A DNA stretch of 64,000 nucleotides from Sphingomonas sp. PP-CE-3A-406 (GTDB taxonomy: Bacteria; Pseudomonadota; Alphaproteobacteria; Sphingomonadales; Sphingomonadaceae). Positions 45,751-54,403 of the stretch are shown here, one piece after another (positions within the stretch are counted from its first letter, which is position 1; the number at the start of each line of letters is the position of its first letter). The position numbers and the translations under genes were made by a program. The DNA is taken from the NCBI RefSeq assembly GCF_003688625.1, contig NZ_RCWY01000001.1, forward strand, positions 1,384,847 to 1,448,846, in the 5' to 3' direction. The notes under the pieces were generated by a model, which saw only the letters and a list, made by a program, of their open reading frames with translations, did no database searches and was not told where the DNA came from.

Positions 45751-45778
45751 GCGGAGCGGAGCGGAGCGGAGCGGAGCG
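45751..45778. repeat. Pentanucleotide tandem repeat (GCGGA)n
   Basis: About 5.5 copies of GCGGA in the gene-free interval 45538-45828. It is the only notable element there. Copy number could vary between strains by slippage. It lies downstream of the TetR gene. Confidence 0.8.
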
Positions 45779-45828
45779 CACCGTAGCGATTCGTCAGCAA
45801 ATGTACTCAGCTGCAAATCGTCTTCGAG

Positions 45829-46383
45829 TCATGCGACCCTGGTGATCCTGTCGACGATCATACGGATCGCATCCCGGTCGAGCGGCGCGGAGTCGATCGA
45901 ATTGTGAATGCCGATCCCCTCGACGAGCGCATCCAGCGCCCGCGCCGTGACCGGATCGAAGAACCGCCCAAGCGCCGCGCGACTATTGTCCATCCATTGC
46001 TGCATGACCGTCGTCACCTCGGGATGGCGCGCCGCGTAGGCGTAGAGCTCGTAGCTCAGCAACAGCGTGCGCGGATCCGCCCAGATCGACCCGGCAATGA
46101 TGTCGATGACACCCTCGATCGCCTCGCTGCGCGTGGCGGCTGCATCAAGCCTCGCCCCGAACGCGCCGGACGAGGTCGTCGCCAGTTGCAGGAACGCGGT
46201 CGTCAGCAGGTCCTCGAGCGATGCGAAATAATAGGTGACCGAGCCAAGCGGCACCGCGGCCGCCTCGGCGATCCGGCGATGCGTCGTCCCGGCCACGCCG
46301 TGGCGTTCGATGACGATCAGCGTCGCGTCGACGATCCGCTGTCTGCGCTCCGGATCATTCCGCCGACGAGGTTCCACGGTCAA
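45829..46383 (-). CDS. TetR-family transcriptional regulator
   Basis: A 184-residue TetR protein: RRQRIVDATLIVIERHGVAG, TTHRRIAEAAAVPLGSVTYY and FASLEDLLTTAFLQL form the DNA-binding head, followed by a helical ligand domain. There is no ATG: the frame is closed upstream by TAA, and TTG 46383 (GGAAAG seven bases upstream) is preferred over TTG 46401 and GTG 46377. Divergent from the DUF1349 gene with a TGTACA-type operator between. Confidence 0.88.
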   Translation of the reverse strand: MTVEPRRRNDPERRQRIVDATLIVIERHGVAGTTHRRIAEAAAVPLGSVTYYFASLEDLLTTAFLQLATTSSGAFGARLDAAATRSEAIEGVIDIIAGSIWADPRTLLLSYELYAYAARHPEVTTVMQQWMDNSRAALGRFFDPVTARALDALVEGIGIHNSIDSAPLDRDAIRMIVDRITRVA

Positions 46384-46404
46384 TTTTTGACTTTCCAGCA
46401 ATTA

Positions 46405-46418
46405 TGTACATCTGTACA
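46405..46418. promoter_or_regulatory. Probable TetR operator
   Basis: TGTACA-TC-TGTACA, two self-complementary hexamers with a two-base gap, lies 31 bases before the DUF1349 start and 22 bases before the TetR start. Its position and symmetry suit autoregulation and control of the divergent operon. Confidence 0.6.
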
Positions 46419-46448
46419 CATTCGGCAATGTAGCGAAAGGCAGCGCTT

Positions 46449-47138
46449 GTGAAGACCCCTGATATATCGCGACGTACGGTTCTCGGCGGAGCGGCAGCGT
46501 TGGCGATCCCCGCGGTTGTGGCAACGCCGATCGGAGCGGCGAGCGGTAAATCGATACTTGGAAGATTCGACGGGCGGTGGTTGAACGAACCGAAGAACTG
46601 GGCGGTCGATCCGAATGGTGACATGTCGATCGTCACCGACCAGGGAACCGATTTCTGGCGGGAGACGCATTACGGCTTCACGCGCGACAGCGGCCATTTC
46701 CTCGGTTTCACCGCGCCCGACGCGTTCACCGCACATGTCCGCATCCGTGGCCAGTACGAAAAGCTCTACGATCAGGCCGGGATCATGGTGCGGGTCGACG
46801 AGCGCCATTGGGTCAAGGCCGGGATCGAACTGTCCGACGGACGCGCGATGCTGAGCAGCGTGTTGACCGACGGCAAGTCCGATTGGGCGACCGGGCCTTA
46901 CGAGCATCCGGCGCAGGATTTTTGGATGCGCGCGACCGTCGCCAAGGGCGTGCTGCGACTTCAGGTATCGGCGGACGGCAAGACCTGGCCGCTGGTGCGC
47001 CTCGCGCCGTTCCCGATCGCCTCGTCGTACCAGGTCGGCCCGATGGCCTGCACGCCCGAACGCAGCGGCCTGAAGATCCGGTTTTCCGATCTCCGTATCA
47101 CCGCCCCGCTCGGCAAAGACCTGCACGATCTGACCTGA
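46449..47138 (+). CDS. DUF1349 concanavalin-like protein with Tat-like signal
   Basis: A 229-residue protein: twin-arginine leader ISRRTVLGGAAALAIPAVVA, then the DUF1349 lectin-like fold (ILGRFDGRWLNEPKNWAVDP, DFWRETHYGFTRDSGHFLGF, EKLYDQAGIMVRVDERHWVK, AGIELSDGRAMLSSVLT, RLAPFPIASSYQVGPMACTP). A carbohydrate-binding or periplasmic stress role is possible; none is proven for the family. Its start codon (46449) is GTG. It is followed by the acetyltransferase gene after two bases. Confidence 0.85.
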   Translation: MKTPDISRRTVLGGAAALAIPAVVATPIGAASGKSILGRFDGRWLNEPKNWAVDPNGDMSIVTDQGTDFWRETHYGFTRDSGHFLGFTAPDAFTAHVRIRGQYEKLYDQAGIMVRVDERHWVKAGIELSDGRAMLSSVLTDGKSDWATGPYEHPAQDFWMRATVAKGVLRLQVSADGKTWPLVRLAPFPIASSYQVGPMACTPERSGLKIRFSDLRITAPLGKDLHDLT

Positions 47139-47140
47139 AC

Positions 47141-47713
47141 ATGGCGACCGAAAAGCAGAAGATGTTGCGCGGCGACCTGTACACCGCGGACGATCCCGAG
47201 CTTGTGGGCGACGCCGCGGCAGCCTCTGTCTGGCTCGCGCGCTACAACACCGCGTCCGCTGCGCCTGCGTCCGAGCGGCATGCGATGCTGGCCGAAGCAC
47301 TGGGCCACGTCGGCAACGGCGCCATCGTGCGATCGCCGTTCAACTGCGATTATGGCTACAACATCCACCTCGAGGACGGTGTCTTTCTCAATTTCGGCTG
47401 CATCGTCCTGGATGTCGTATCGGTCCGGATCGGCGCGGGAACGCAGATCGGACCGGGTGTCCAGATCCTCACGGCGGATCACCCCCGCGATCCAGCGATC
47501 AGGGCAAAGATGCTGGAGTTCGGTCGCCCGGTCGAGATCGGCCGCAACGCGTGGATCGGCTCGGGCGCGTTGATCCTGCCCGGTGTGACGATCGGCGACG
47601 ACGCGATCGTCGGTGCCGGCAGCGTCGTCACTCGGGATGTCGCGGCGGGAACGACGGTCATCGGCATTCCCGCACGCGTAGCGGCCGAGCGCGATCCCGA
47701 CGCGCGCGCTTGA
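47141..47713 (+). CDS. Maltose/galactoside O-acetyltransferase-like (LbH fold)
   Basis: A 190-residue left-handed beta-helix acetyltransferase: KQKMLRGDLYTADDPELVGD, SPFNCDYGYNIHLEDGVFLN, GAGTQIGPGVQILTADHPRD (catalytic His), RNAWIGSGALILPGVTIGDD and AIVGAGSVVTRDVAAGTTVI. This is the Maa/LacA type, which acetylates sugars. It forms an operon with the DUF1349 gene. Confidence 0.92.
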   Translation: MATEKQKMLRGDLYTADDPELVGDAAAASVWLARYNTASAAPASERHAMLAEALGHVGNGAIVRSPFNCDYGYNIHLEDGVFLNFGCIVLDVVSVRIGAGTQIGPGVQILTADHPRDPAIRAKMLEFGRPVEIGRNAWIGSGALILPGVTIGDDAIVGAGSVVTRDVAAGTTVIGIPARVAAERDPDARA

Positions 47714-47723
47714 AGCGCCAGCG

Positions 47724-48587
47724 TCAGCCTTGCTTGCGCTTCAACGCGTCGGGGAGCGTCGTCCGCCAAGGCGTCGTCGGGCGACCGATCAGCGCGCTGA
47801 GCGCCCGGCCCTCGTCGAACAATGAGCCGTTCGCCGCCTTCGAATCGCTTTCCGCGAGCATGTCGGCGATCGCTGCCGGGAGGCCAGCGCCTTCGAGGAT
47901 CCGGCGATAGTCGTCCTGCGGTAGATTCTGGTAGATGACCGGGCGCCCCGCGATCTCACCGATCGCAGCGGCGAACTCGGCAAGCGTGAACGCATCGTCC
48001 CCGGCGAGTTCGAAGACCCGGGTCTCGGCGGATTGATCGACCAGCACCGCCGCCGCCGCATCAGCATAGTCTTCCCGGCTCGCGCTGGAAATCCGGCCGT
48101 CGCCTGCACTACCGACCAGTGCACCATGCTTGATCGCGGACGCGGCAGACATAACGTAATTCTCGGTATACCAGCCGTTGCGAAGGATCGCGTACGGCAG
48201 GCCGCTGGCCTTGATCGCGGCCTCGGTAGCGCGGTGCTCGACCGCCAGGTTCATCGGATTGGCGTCGGCATGGAGGATGCTGGTGTACGCGATGTAGCCG
48301 ACACCCGCCGTCTTGGCGGCGGAGATCACAGCGCCGTGCTGCGCCTCGCGCGAACCGACGTCGCTCGACGAGATCAGCAACAGGCGATCGACCCCGGCGA
48401 GTGCGGGCTCGAGCGTATCCGGCGCATCATAATCGAATGCCCGCACGACGACGCCGCGTGCGGCAAGGTCGCTCAGCTTGGCGGGATTGCGCACGAGCGC
48501 GACGATGTCGGATGGCCTGGCCGTCCGGAGAAGGGCGTCGATGACCAGGCGGCCAAGCTGGCCGGAAGCTCCCGTGACTGCGTACAT
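47724..48587 (-). CDS. NmrA-like NAD(P)H:quinone oxidoreductase (QorB type)
   Basis: A 287-residue atypical SDR: MYAVTGASGQLGRLVIDALL, DIVALVRNPAKLSDLAARGV, LLLISSSDVGSREAQHGAVI, RATEAAIKASGLPYAILRNG and WYTENYV. The pattern matches QOR2/QorB, which reduces quinones with NADPH. ATG 48587 follows GGAGACC. It is divergent from an HxlR regulator, the common quinone/diamide-responsive arrangement. Confidence 0.9.
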   Translation of the reverse strand: MYAVTGASGQLGRLVIDALLRTARPSDIVALVRNPAKLSDLAARGVVVRAFDYDAPDTLEPALAGVDRLLLISSSDVGSREAQHGAVISAAKTAGVGYIAYTSILHADANPMNLAVEHRATEAAIKASGLPYAILRNGWYTENYVMSAASAIKHGALVGSAGDGRISSASREDYADAAAAVLVDQSAETRVFELAGDDAFTLAEFAAAIGEIAGRPVIYQNLPQDDYRRILEGAGLPAAIADMLAESDSKAANGSLFDEGRALSALIGRPTTPWRTTLPDALKRKQG

Positions 48588-48676
48588 GATGGTCTCCACT
48601 TTCACGCTGTTGATGAAGCCGAGGTAAGCGCCTAACTTACGAAAGAGAAGTACGTACAAAAAGGTTAGTTTTGAAA

Positions 48677-49048
48677 ATGACCACCGCATCGTCCACGCGC
48701 CTCGCCGATCGCATGGAACGCGGCGACGTGTTCGCGCCCCGGTGCCCCTCGCGCGCAATCCTGCGGCACGTGACGAGCAGTTGGGGCACGCTGGCGTTGA
48801 TCGCGCTGCTACCGGGGACGCTCCGGTTCAGCGACCTGCGCCGCAAGGTCGCCGGCGTCAGCGAACGCATGCTCTCACAGACATTGAAGCAGCTCGAAGG
48901 CGACGGGCTCGTCCGCCGCCAAAGCTTCCCGGTCGTACCGCCCCGCGTCGACTATGCGCTGACCGAGCAAGGCAAGCAGGCCGCGCTCCTCGTACAGGCG
49001 CTGGCCGACTGGATCGAAGACACTCTGCCCGAACTTACCCGAGGCTAG
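48677..49048 (+). CDS. HxlR-family transcriptional regulator
   Basis: A 123-residue winged-helix protein: CPSRAILRHVTSSWGTLALI, LRFSDLRRKVAGVSERMLSQ, TLKQLEGDGLVRRQSFPVVP and PRVDYALTEQG. One Cys sits at the N-terminal position used by thiol-sensing HxlR members. Start is ATG 48677 or TTG 48671. The 89-base divergent region contains CTAAC and GTTAG near its ends, with GTACGTAC inside. Confidence 0.9.
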   Translation: MTTASSTRLADRMERGDVFAPRCPSRAILRHVTSSWGTLALIALLPGTLRFSDLRRKVAGVSERMLSQTLKQLEGDGLVRRQSFPVVPPRVDYALTEQGKQAALLVQALADWIEDTLPELTRG

Positions 49049-49719
49049 GTCAGAATCGGATAGCGTGGGCTCTTGCGCACCGCCTGCGCCGAGCAGTTTC
49101 AAAGGTCTGAAGGATACCATCGAGGAAATGTCAGCTGTGCAAATACCTGCCACCCCGCGCGGATTCCTCGCGACGATGACCGACGATAAAAGACATCGAT
49201 GAGCAGCACGGCGCGTTGCTCGATGACCTGCTCGCCAAAGGGTAGACCCTGGCGCACGGCCCCGTGATCGATCCCGACGACAGCTATGCCGTTTCGCTGT
49301 GCCGACTTGAGGATGATCAGGACATCGAGGCCATCACTGCGCTGGATTCGATCGTGCAAAACGGGATCGGACGTCACGAGCATTTGGATGCCCCATCTGA
49401 AGGTGCGCAATTGAACGCCGATTTGTTCAACGTGGCGCGGCAAACCGAGGTAAAAGCTAACGGTTGTAGGCAAGCTAGCCTCTTGTCCCCGCAGATTTAC
49501 CTATCGACTTCCGGACTTCAGCCACTCGTTCATCAGGTTGGACGGCAGGGACTGGGTAGATCAGCGTTACAGCAGTCATCGGAGAGAAGTGTGCGATAGC
49601 TGCCGTCGAGCTGCATTGCCGCCTTTCCCTGAAACGCTCGAGGTTCGGAACCGGTGGCAGCCGCAAATTCCCCATTCCCGGCCAGGATGCTGATCGTCAC
49701 CATTTGAATTCGGCCGCTC
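49049..49719. other. Gene-free interval, probable decayed DNA
   Basis: Open frames exist on both strands (for example 49264-49599 plus and 49099-49473 minus), but none shows a recognised motif, ribosome site or consistent GC3 bias. Flanked by the HxlR gene and the photolyase remnant, it is probably old deleted coding sequence. Confidence 0.5.
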
Positions 49720-50716
49720 TCAGGAAGGATCACTTCCGTGGGTGAAGAGCACATCCTCACGTGGCCGGAGACGTTGCGCCTGGTTCCCCCACCGAGCCCG
49801 AGCATCGCGGAAGGCGGCTTTGTGATCGACGATCGGGGTAGGGAGTGCATTGTCGACCAGAGCCACGGTTCGTGTCCGAAACCGACCGGCACCGGTTCCA
49901 GTTCGGGGATCCACCGCCTGACGTACGTCTCGAACGGATCGAGATCGCGGCCTTGCTTGACCGGATTGAGGATCCGTGGACCGCGATCCTGCGTGATCGT
50001 CCCATCGTTCAGGCCGACCTGTGGCCAGGTGATGCCAGGCTCATAGTCGTCGAACATCTCGGCAAGCGCGCCGCCGACCTCTGCCGCCGGGAGCTGAAGA
50101 AGCTGAACGCCGTAGGACGTGACCAGCTGCCGCAGCCGGAAATTGATCCACCCGGTGCCAGCCAGCTCCCGCATTGCGGCGTCGGGCATGGGGATGCCGG
50201 TGCGACCGTCTCGCCATGCCCGGACCCGCTCCATCTGCGCCGGGGGCGAGGCCAGCGGTGGCGTCGTGTCCTGGTAGCGGGAGAACGTCGTCAGAAACCC
50301 CGTCCTGATGCTGACCCTGCTCCGGAAGTGGCGAAACGACGCACCTTCCGGCGTCCGTGATTGCCCAGGATTGGCCGCGTTCCAGGCGCGTTCGGCCTTG
50401 ATGGTTTCCCATGTCGCACGGTCACTCGACAGCGTTCCCGCGGCAAAATGGGTCGAGAGCTGGCTGGAACTCGTCCGGTCCCGACCTGGTATCCACATGT
50501 CGGCCAGATAATTGCGATCCGGCAGCGCAAGCAGGAACGCGCGCAGCAGCAGGATCGGGTGATCGTCAGGCAAGCGGTCGGATTCGACCTCCCGGTCATC
50601 CGACAGGAACGGACGGTCGGGTTTTGCACCGCCCGGACCCAGCCGCCGGATCATCTCCCCGTTGACCGTTAGGAAGGGAATGTTCGCAGCAGCCAACTCC
50701 CGCTCCAACTCCCAAC
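49720..50716 (-). pseudogene. Photolyase/cryptochrome remnant, 5' truncated and frameshifted
   Basis: The frame reads as the C-terminal FAD domain of a photolyase: SQLSTHFAAGTLSS, FLTTFSRYQDTTPPL, VRAWRDGRTGIPMPDAAMRE, LAGTGWINFRLRQLVTSYGV and RILNPVKQGRDLDPFETYVR, then RWIPEL. After GHEPWLW (about 49860) the protein text moves to another frame, ALPTPIVDHKAAFRDARARW, ending at 49720. The N-terminus is missing: the frame joins an ABC ATPase 5' end near 50717. Loss of the antenna domain plus the shift makes it non-functional. Confidence 0.8.
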
Positions 50717-50903
50717 GATACTTGCCCCCCGTCGGACGATCAACGGTGCCGAGCGTATTGAGCAGAGTCGACTTGCCACACCCCGACGGGCCCATGATCG
50801 CGACGAACTCGCCCCCCTGGACGTGCAGGTCGATATCGGCGAGCGCGGTCGTCTCGACCTCGTCGGAGACGTAGCGGCGCTGGATATTCTCAAGATGGAT
50901 CAC
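50717..50903 (-). pseudogene. MacB-type ABC ATPase, 5' fragment only
   Basis: A 62-residue start of a lipoprotein/macrolide export ATPase: VIHLENIQRRYVSDEVETTA, Walker A MGPSGCGKSTLLNTLGTVDR and PTGGKYR. It then passes in frame into photolyase sequence (WELERELAAANIPFLTV). Q-loop, signature, Walker B and H-loop are all absent, so it cannot hydrolyse ATP. A GTG start at 50903 follows GAAAGG. It is downstream of the intact adaptor gene, its normal operon partner. Confidence 0.82.
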
Positions 50904-50926
50904 GTGTAGCCTTTCGAAGGATGGGT

Positions 50927-52222
50927 CTAGCGGAGGTTGAGGGTGTCGCCCTTCACGGTCGCGGTACCGGAGGTGACGATTCGGTCGCCGGTGGCCACGC
51001 CGGACAGGATCTCGACCTGTTCGGGATTGCGCCGACCGGTCTTGACCGCCTGGCGGCGGGCGTGACGGCCGTCGGCGTCGAACACGAAGACGGACGCGCC
51101 GCCGCCCGATTCCAGCCAGCCGCCGACCGGCGCGACGAGTGCGGGGGCGGTGCTTCCCAGCGTGATACGGCTGTCGAGCGTCTGGCCGCGGTTGAGCCCG
51201 GCCGGCGGGGCCGACACGAACGTCAGTTCGACGCGGAAACGCCCGTCCTTCACCGCCGGCAACACCTTCGACACGCGCAGCCGTGCGTCGCCCGCCGTCG
51301 CCGTCTGCCCCACCGCGACGCGCCCGACATAGTATTCGTCGACGTCCGCTTCGAGCTTCCACGAGCCTTCGCTGTCGATCTGCCCCGCAGGGTCACCAGC
51401 CTTGAGCGTCTGGCCCGGCTGGATCGTGAAGTTGGTCAACCGCCCACCCGCCGGCGCACGAATCACCAGTGCATCCAGACCGGCACGCACCGCCGACAGG
51501 TTGCTTTCCAACCGACCGCGCGTATCGTCGAGCCGTTGGCCCTGCGTGGCCGTGATCCGCGCCTCCGCCGCGCCGCCGGACTGCAACTGCGCGAGGCGCT
51601 TTTCCTGGTACGCCGCCTCCTCTACGAAGCTCCGCACCCCCGCATCCGACACAAAGCCCTTGTCATGCAGCTGCTGGCGAATCCCCAGTTCGCGACGCGC
51701 CTTGATCAGGTCGTAGTTCGCCTGTGCGATCTGGCCGGCGCGATCGAGGCGGTTGCGCTCGATCCCCAGATTCTCACCCGCGACACTGCCGAGCTGGCTC
51801 GCGATCTGTGCCTCGCGGGTCAGCACGTCGAGCTTGAGTGTCGGGTTGGCGAGCGTCGCGAGCGGCTGGCCTTCGACGACCATCGTACCGTCCTGGACGA
51901 GCAACTTTTCGACCTGTCCGCCCGACAACACGCCGACCAGCGTGGTGACGCGCGGCGCGACGGTGGCACGCACCGGCAAATAGTCGGCGAACGGTAAACG
52001 CTCGACGATGCCGGTCTCGACGTCGGCAGCGGCCATGTCAGTCGATCCGCTGGCCGGCAGGAACCGCCATACCGACGCCGCAGCAACGATCAGCGCCACC
52101 GCGAGCAGCACGCGCGGGTTGCGCCACCAAGGCGTCGCATGCCGGTCGACCCGGCGGTCCATTGCCGCGCCCGCGAATGGGCTGGCAGAAGCAGTTGCGT
52201 GTACGGGCTGTTCGGGCATCAT
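50927..52222 (-). CDS. Periplasmic adaptor (MacA/HlyD-type membrane fusion protein)
   Basis: A 431-residue adaptor: one N-terminal membrane anchor (VLLAVALIVAAASVWRFL), lipoyl halves (VGVLSGGQVEKLLVQDGTMV and VIRAPAGGRLTNFTIQPGQT), a coiled-coil hairpin between (YDLIKARRELGIRQQLHDKG), and a C-terminal beta-barrel ending in VATGDRIVTSGTATV. It would link an ABC permease to an outer-membrane channel, but the ATPase is truncated and no permease follows, so it is orphaned. ATG 52222 was chosen; GTG 52243 is possible. Confidence 0.88.
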   Translation of the reverse strand: MMPEQPVHATASASPFAGAAMDRRVDRHATPWWRNPRVLLAVALIVAAASVWRFLPASGSTDMAAADVETGIVERLPFADYLPVRATVAPRVTTLVGVLSGGQVEKLLVQDGTMVVEGQPLATLANPTLKLDVLTREAQIASQLGSVAGENLGIERNRLDRAGQIAQANYDLIKARRELGIRQQLHDKGFVSDAGVRSFVEEAAYQEKRLAQLQSGGAAEARITATQGQRLDDTRGRLESNLSAVRAGLDALVIRAPAGGRLTNFTIQPGQTLKAGDPAGQIDSEGSWKLEADVDEYYVGRVAVGQTATAGDARLRVSKVLPAVKDGRFRVELTFVSAPPAGLNRGQTLDSRITLGSTAPALVAPVGGWLESGGGASVFVFDADGRHARRQAVKTGRRNPEQVEILSGVATGDRIVTSGTATVKGDTLNLR

Positions 52223-52314
52223 GGTGCCAGTGTCGCCGATCACCGCCCGAAAGACTAAATCGTTATGGATCAGCCGCTTAACATGATTGCCCCACCGGGC
52301 GGCCGTTCGAAAAT

Positions 52315-52342
52315 GGACGGACCGTCCACCAATGGACGGTCC
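52315..52342. promoter_or_regulatory. GGAC/GTCC repeats before the response regulator gene
   Basis: GGACGGACCGTCC (52315-52327) is a palindrome, and ATGGACGG occurs again with GGACGGTCC at 52334-52342, seven bases before the regulator ATG. Tandem GGAC-GTCC units are a plausible self-operator. Confidence 0.5.
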
Positions 52343-52348
52343 GAGGCC

Positions 52349-53569
52349 ATGTCAACTGCCGCCACCATCCTGCTGGTCGACGACAATAAGGCGGTGGCTC
52401 GGGCAATGGAGATCGTATTCCGCATGGCAGGACACCGGCTGGATGTCGCCGCCACGCCGGAAGACGCCTTCTCTCGGCTCGCTGCGTGCGGCTACGATGC
52501 CATCCTGCTCGACATGAATTTCAGCGCAGGTGAATCGAGCGGCAGCGAAGGGATGGCCTGCCTCGCTCGCATCATGTCCGACGATCCGAACGCCCGCGTC
52601 GTGATCATCACCGCCCATAGCGGCATACGGATCGCGGTGGCGGCGATGCAGGCAGGCGCAAGCGATTTTCTGATGAAGCCGTGGCGCAACGCCGAGCTGA
52701 TTGCCAAGGTCGAAGGCGCCATCGCTCGTGGTGCGACCGTCAGCACGGGCACGCCCCGCTCTGCCAACAGCGACGAGCCGGCGCGGTTGCTCGGCGAAAG
52801 CGCGGCGATGCATCGGCTGCGCGCCCTCGTTCGGCGGATCGCTCCGAGTCCGGCGAGCGTCACCATTACCGGGCTCCCAGGCAGCGGCCGGACGCTGACC
52901 GCGCTCGCGATCCACGCCGCGTCGCCGCACGCCGATACGGCGCCGATGCGGATCGACCTGCGCGACGCGGCGGCATGGGGTCGGCTCGACGATGCCCGGG
53001 ACATCACGATCCTGCGCCATCCCGATGAGCTCGACGCGATCGCCCAGTCGCGCTTGCTCGACCGCCTCCCGCCCGGCCTGCGCTGCATCGCGATTGCCAG
53101 GACCGTAACACCCCTGACGCCAGCGCTGCGGCGTCGACTCTGCACCGTTGAAGTTGCCGTCCCCCCCCTAACCGCCCGCGACGACGATGCCGTCCTGCTC
53201 GCGCGGCATTTCGCCCGCGTTGCTGCGGACCGGTTCGGTCAGCCAGAGCCGACGTTGAGCGAAACAGCCGTGGCGGCGATCCGCTCGACCGTGTGGCCCG
53301 ACGATGTGCGCGGGCTGGCACTTAGCGTCGAGCGCGCGGTGCTTCTGTCGGATGGCGGCATCATCGATGCAGCGATACTCGCTCCCCCGACGGCCGATGC
53401 GCCGATCGCGGCCGGCGTATCCGACGCAGCGTTCGATCTGACCGATGCCGAACGGACGCTGATCGAGGCGGCCCTGCGCGAGCATCGTCACAACGTTACC
53501 CATGCTGCCGCCGCGCTCGGGCTGAGCCGAGGGGCGCTGTATCGTCGCATGGCGCGCTATGGGCTTTAG
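52349..53569 (+). CDS. NtrC-architecture response regulator lacking GAFTGA
   Basis: A 406-residue regulator: receiver domain (ILLVDDNKAVARAMEIVF, phospho-Asp AILLDMNFSAGE, VVIITAHSGIRIAVAAMQAG, DFLMKPW); a reduced AAA domain (ARLLGESAAMHRLRALVRRI, Walker A-like GLPGSGRT); and a Fis-type HTH (HNVTHAAAALGLSRGALYRR). GAFTGA and a normal Walker B are missing, so sigma54 activation is unlikely. It is paired with a sensor kinase of which only the 5' end remains. ATG 52349 has a GAGG site. Confidence 0.85.
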   Translation: MSTAATILLVDDNKAVARAMEIVFRMAGHRLDVAATPEDAFSRLAACGYDAILLDMNFSAGESSGSEGMACLARIMSDDPNARVVIITAHSGIRIAVAAMQAGASDFLMKPWRNAELIAKVEGAIARGATVSTGTPRSANSDEPARLLGESAAMHRLRALVRRIAPSPASVTITGLPGSGRTLTALAIHAASPHADTAPMRIDLRDAAAWGRLDDARDITILRHPDELDAIAQSRLLDRLPPGLRCIAIARTVTPLTPALRRRLCTVEVAVPPLTARDDDAVLLARHFARVAADRFGQPEPTLSETAVAAIRSTVWPDDVRGLALSVERAVLLSDGGIIDAAILAPPTADAPIAAGVSDAAFDLTDAERTLIEAALREHRHNVTHAAAALGLSRGALYRRMARYGL

Positions 53570-53905
53570 ACTGCCTGCGAGCAGGGGCTTTTCCGCGATC
53601 CTCGCAAGCATCGGTCTCGTCGCGTCTGGAATCGCCGGAGCGACGGCATGGCGGATCGGCCTGTGGGGCCTGCTGACGGGCGCAACGCTGATCGCCGCGT
53701 GGCTGGGGACGCTCGTCTGGTGGGCAGTCATGCGTCCGCGGGCCGCTCCTCAACCATCGACGGCAACCGAAGCGGACGCTGACGCTTTGGTCTTGCGCGT
53801 CCTGCTCGACGCCGCGCCGACTCCTCTGCTCGCCATTGAGGGCAACGCAGCTCGGGCTCTCAACCGTGCCGCCCGCACGCTGTTCGCGACCGACGACCGC
53901 ATCCA
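53559..53905 (+). pseudogene. Histidine kinase, 5' fragment
   Basis: It overlaps the regulator end by 11 bases and encodes two hydrophobic segments (ILASIGLVASGIAGATAWRI and LLTGATLIAAWLGTLVWWAV) and the start of a PAS-like region (LLDAAPTPLLAIEGNAARAL, then NRAARTLFATDDRI). After about residue 115 the frame continues only as antisense of the monooxygenase fragment. No HisKA or ATPase domain remains. Confidence 0.75.
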
Positions 53906-54403
53906 CTGCGCGTGCTGGCAACCACTGGCGAACGGCCACCGCCCGGTGACCAGCCAGCCACCATCCACGGTCTGCGCGGTGCCCAATGGCTGGGAGGAGC
54001 CCGCGACGACGACGTCGGGACTGTCCCGGTAGATCAGGTCGTATGTTTCCTGCGGCAGGAGCGGCAGGAACAGCGACGAGCTGCATCCGATCATCGCCGT
54101 CCATCCAACCGATCCATCGATGCGGCCGAGCGCACTGATAGCCTCGACGATCGATGCGAGATCGAACTCCAAGCCACCTCGACCTCGGGCCGCTGTCATC
54201 CGGAAGATGCCGATAGTACGGAGCCGGTCGATCAGATCCGACGGCACGCGGCGGTCGATCTCGATCTCGTCGGCACGCGACCGTATTTCAGGTGCGAGCG
54301 CCTGAATATCGGCCAGCAATTCTTCAATACTGTTGGGGATGGGATAGCCACTGTTGAAGTCCGTGGGGCATGTAGCTGGCAGGCGCGATACCATAACGGT
54401 CAT
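53903..54403 (-). pseudogene. Flavin monooxygenase / acyl-CoA dehydrogenase-like, 5' fragment
   Basis: About 165 residues from the N-terminus of an HsaA/HpaB-like member of the acyl-CoA dehydrogenase fold: EELLADIQALAPEIRSRADE, DLIDRLRTIGIFRMTAARGR, GLEFDLASIVEAISALGRID, GSVGWTAMIGCSSSLFL, VVVAGSSQPLGTAQTVDGGW and LVTGRWPFASGCQHAQW. Full proteins have about 390 residues. The frame runs on into antisense of the kinase fragment, so the 3' half is lost at about 53905. Confidence 0.78.

Noticed and set aside
45751..45778. Short tandem repeat considered as a CRISPR array
   Set aside because: The unit is five bases with no spacers and no cas genes are near; the same applies to the eight-base repeat at 59046.
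49264..49599. Plus-strand frame MIDPDDSYAVSLCRLEDDQD...
   Set aside because: No family features, no convincing start signal, and it lies in a decayed region; the minus-strand frame opposite is equally unconvincing.
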